Shown: positions 5,436 through 5,441 of the stretch, piece by piece
How the letters are laid out: the number at the start of each line of letters is the position of its first letter
Position numbering within the stretch: the stretch's first letter is position 1
Source: Phycisphaerales bacterium
Lineage (GTDB): Bacteria; Planctomycetota; Phycisphaerae; Sedimentisphaerales; Anaerohalosphaeraceae
Assembly (NCBI GenBank): GCA_011055475.1
Contig: DSDH01000058.1
Location: 1-5,441, forward strand
DNA: 5,441 nt
Direction: 5' to 3'
Notes under the pieces: model-generated
The model's input: only the letters and a program-made list of their open reading frames with translations
Databases searched by the model: none
Told to the model about the DNA's origin: nothing
Translations under genes and position numbers: made by a program

Positions 5436-5441
5436 TCAGGC

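Overview
The window looks like chromosomal DNA from a high-GC bacterium, most likely a planctomycete (Planctomycetota, perhaps Phycisphaerae-like). This is inferred from the gene types: a secreted DxDGD-repeat propeller protein next to a zinc alcohol dehydrogenase and a Gfo/Idh/MocA oxidoreductase, an RHS-core remnant, and a RAYT transposase with GTAG-type REP hairpins. No rRNA, tRNA or other marker confirms it.

Layout. Positions 1-359 hold no convincing gene but carry two back-to-back sigma70-like promoters: one facing left (142-169), probably for a gene outside the window, and one facing right (226-254), about 100 nt upstream of the first gene. Three co-directional genes follow at 360-3764 with gaps of 32 and 43 nt and clear Shine-Dalgarno sites. 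They encode an exported six-motif FG-GAP/VCBS-type protein, a medium-chain zinc-dependent dehydrogenase, and a Gfo/Idh/MocA NAD(P)-dependent oxidoreductase. Together they look like a small sugar or polyol oxidation operon with an extracytoplasmic binding or processing component. The substrate cannot be read from the sequence.

From 3765 to the end the window is accessory in character and coded on the minus strand. It begins with an orphan piece of an RHS repeat-associated core (about 3776-3949) that ends 11 nt from the operon's last stop codon. Next is a 145-bp composite element (3959-4103) bounded by inverted REP-like hairpins. A lower-GC gene of unknown function (4153-4605) encodes a Cys-rich finger plus one membrane segment. 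An apparently intact RAYT (REP-associated tyrosine transposase, 4694-5251) follows. Five copies of one hairpin repeat, core GTAGGGTGGGCTGTGCCCAC, lie in this 1.5-kb tail. They fall into two loop subtypes (TGT and TAT) and bracket both the RAYT and the unknown gene.

The best candidate for something unusual is this REP/RAYT island: the inverted arrangement of repeats, their two subtypes, and the compositionally distinct gene held between two of them. The operon itself consists of known families, though the combination may define a pathway worth assigning.
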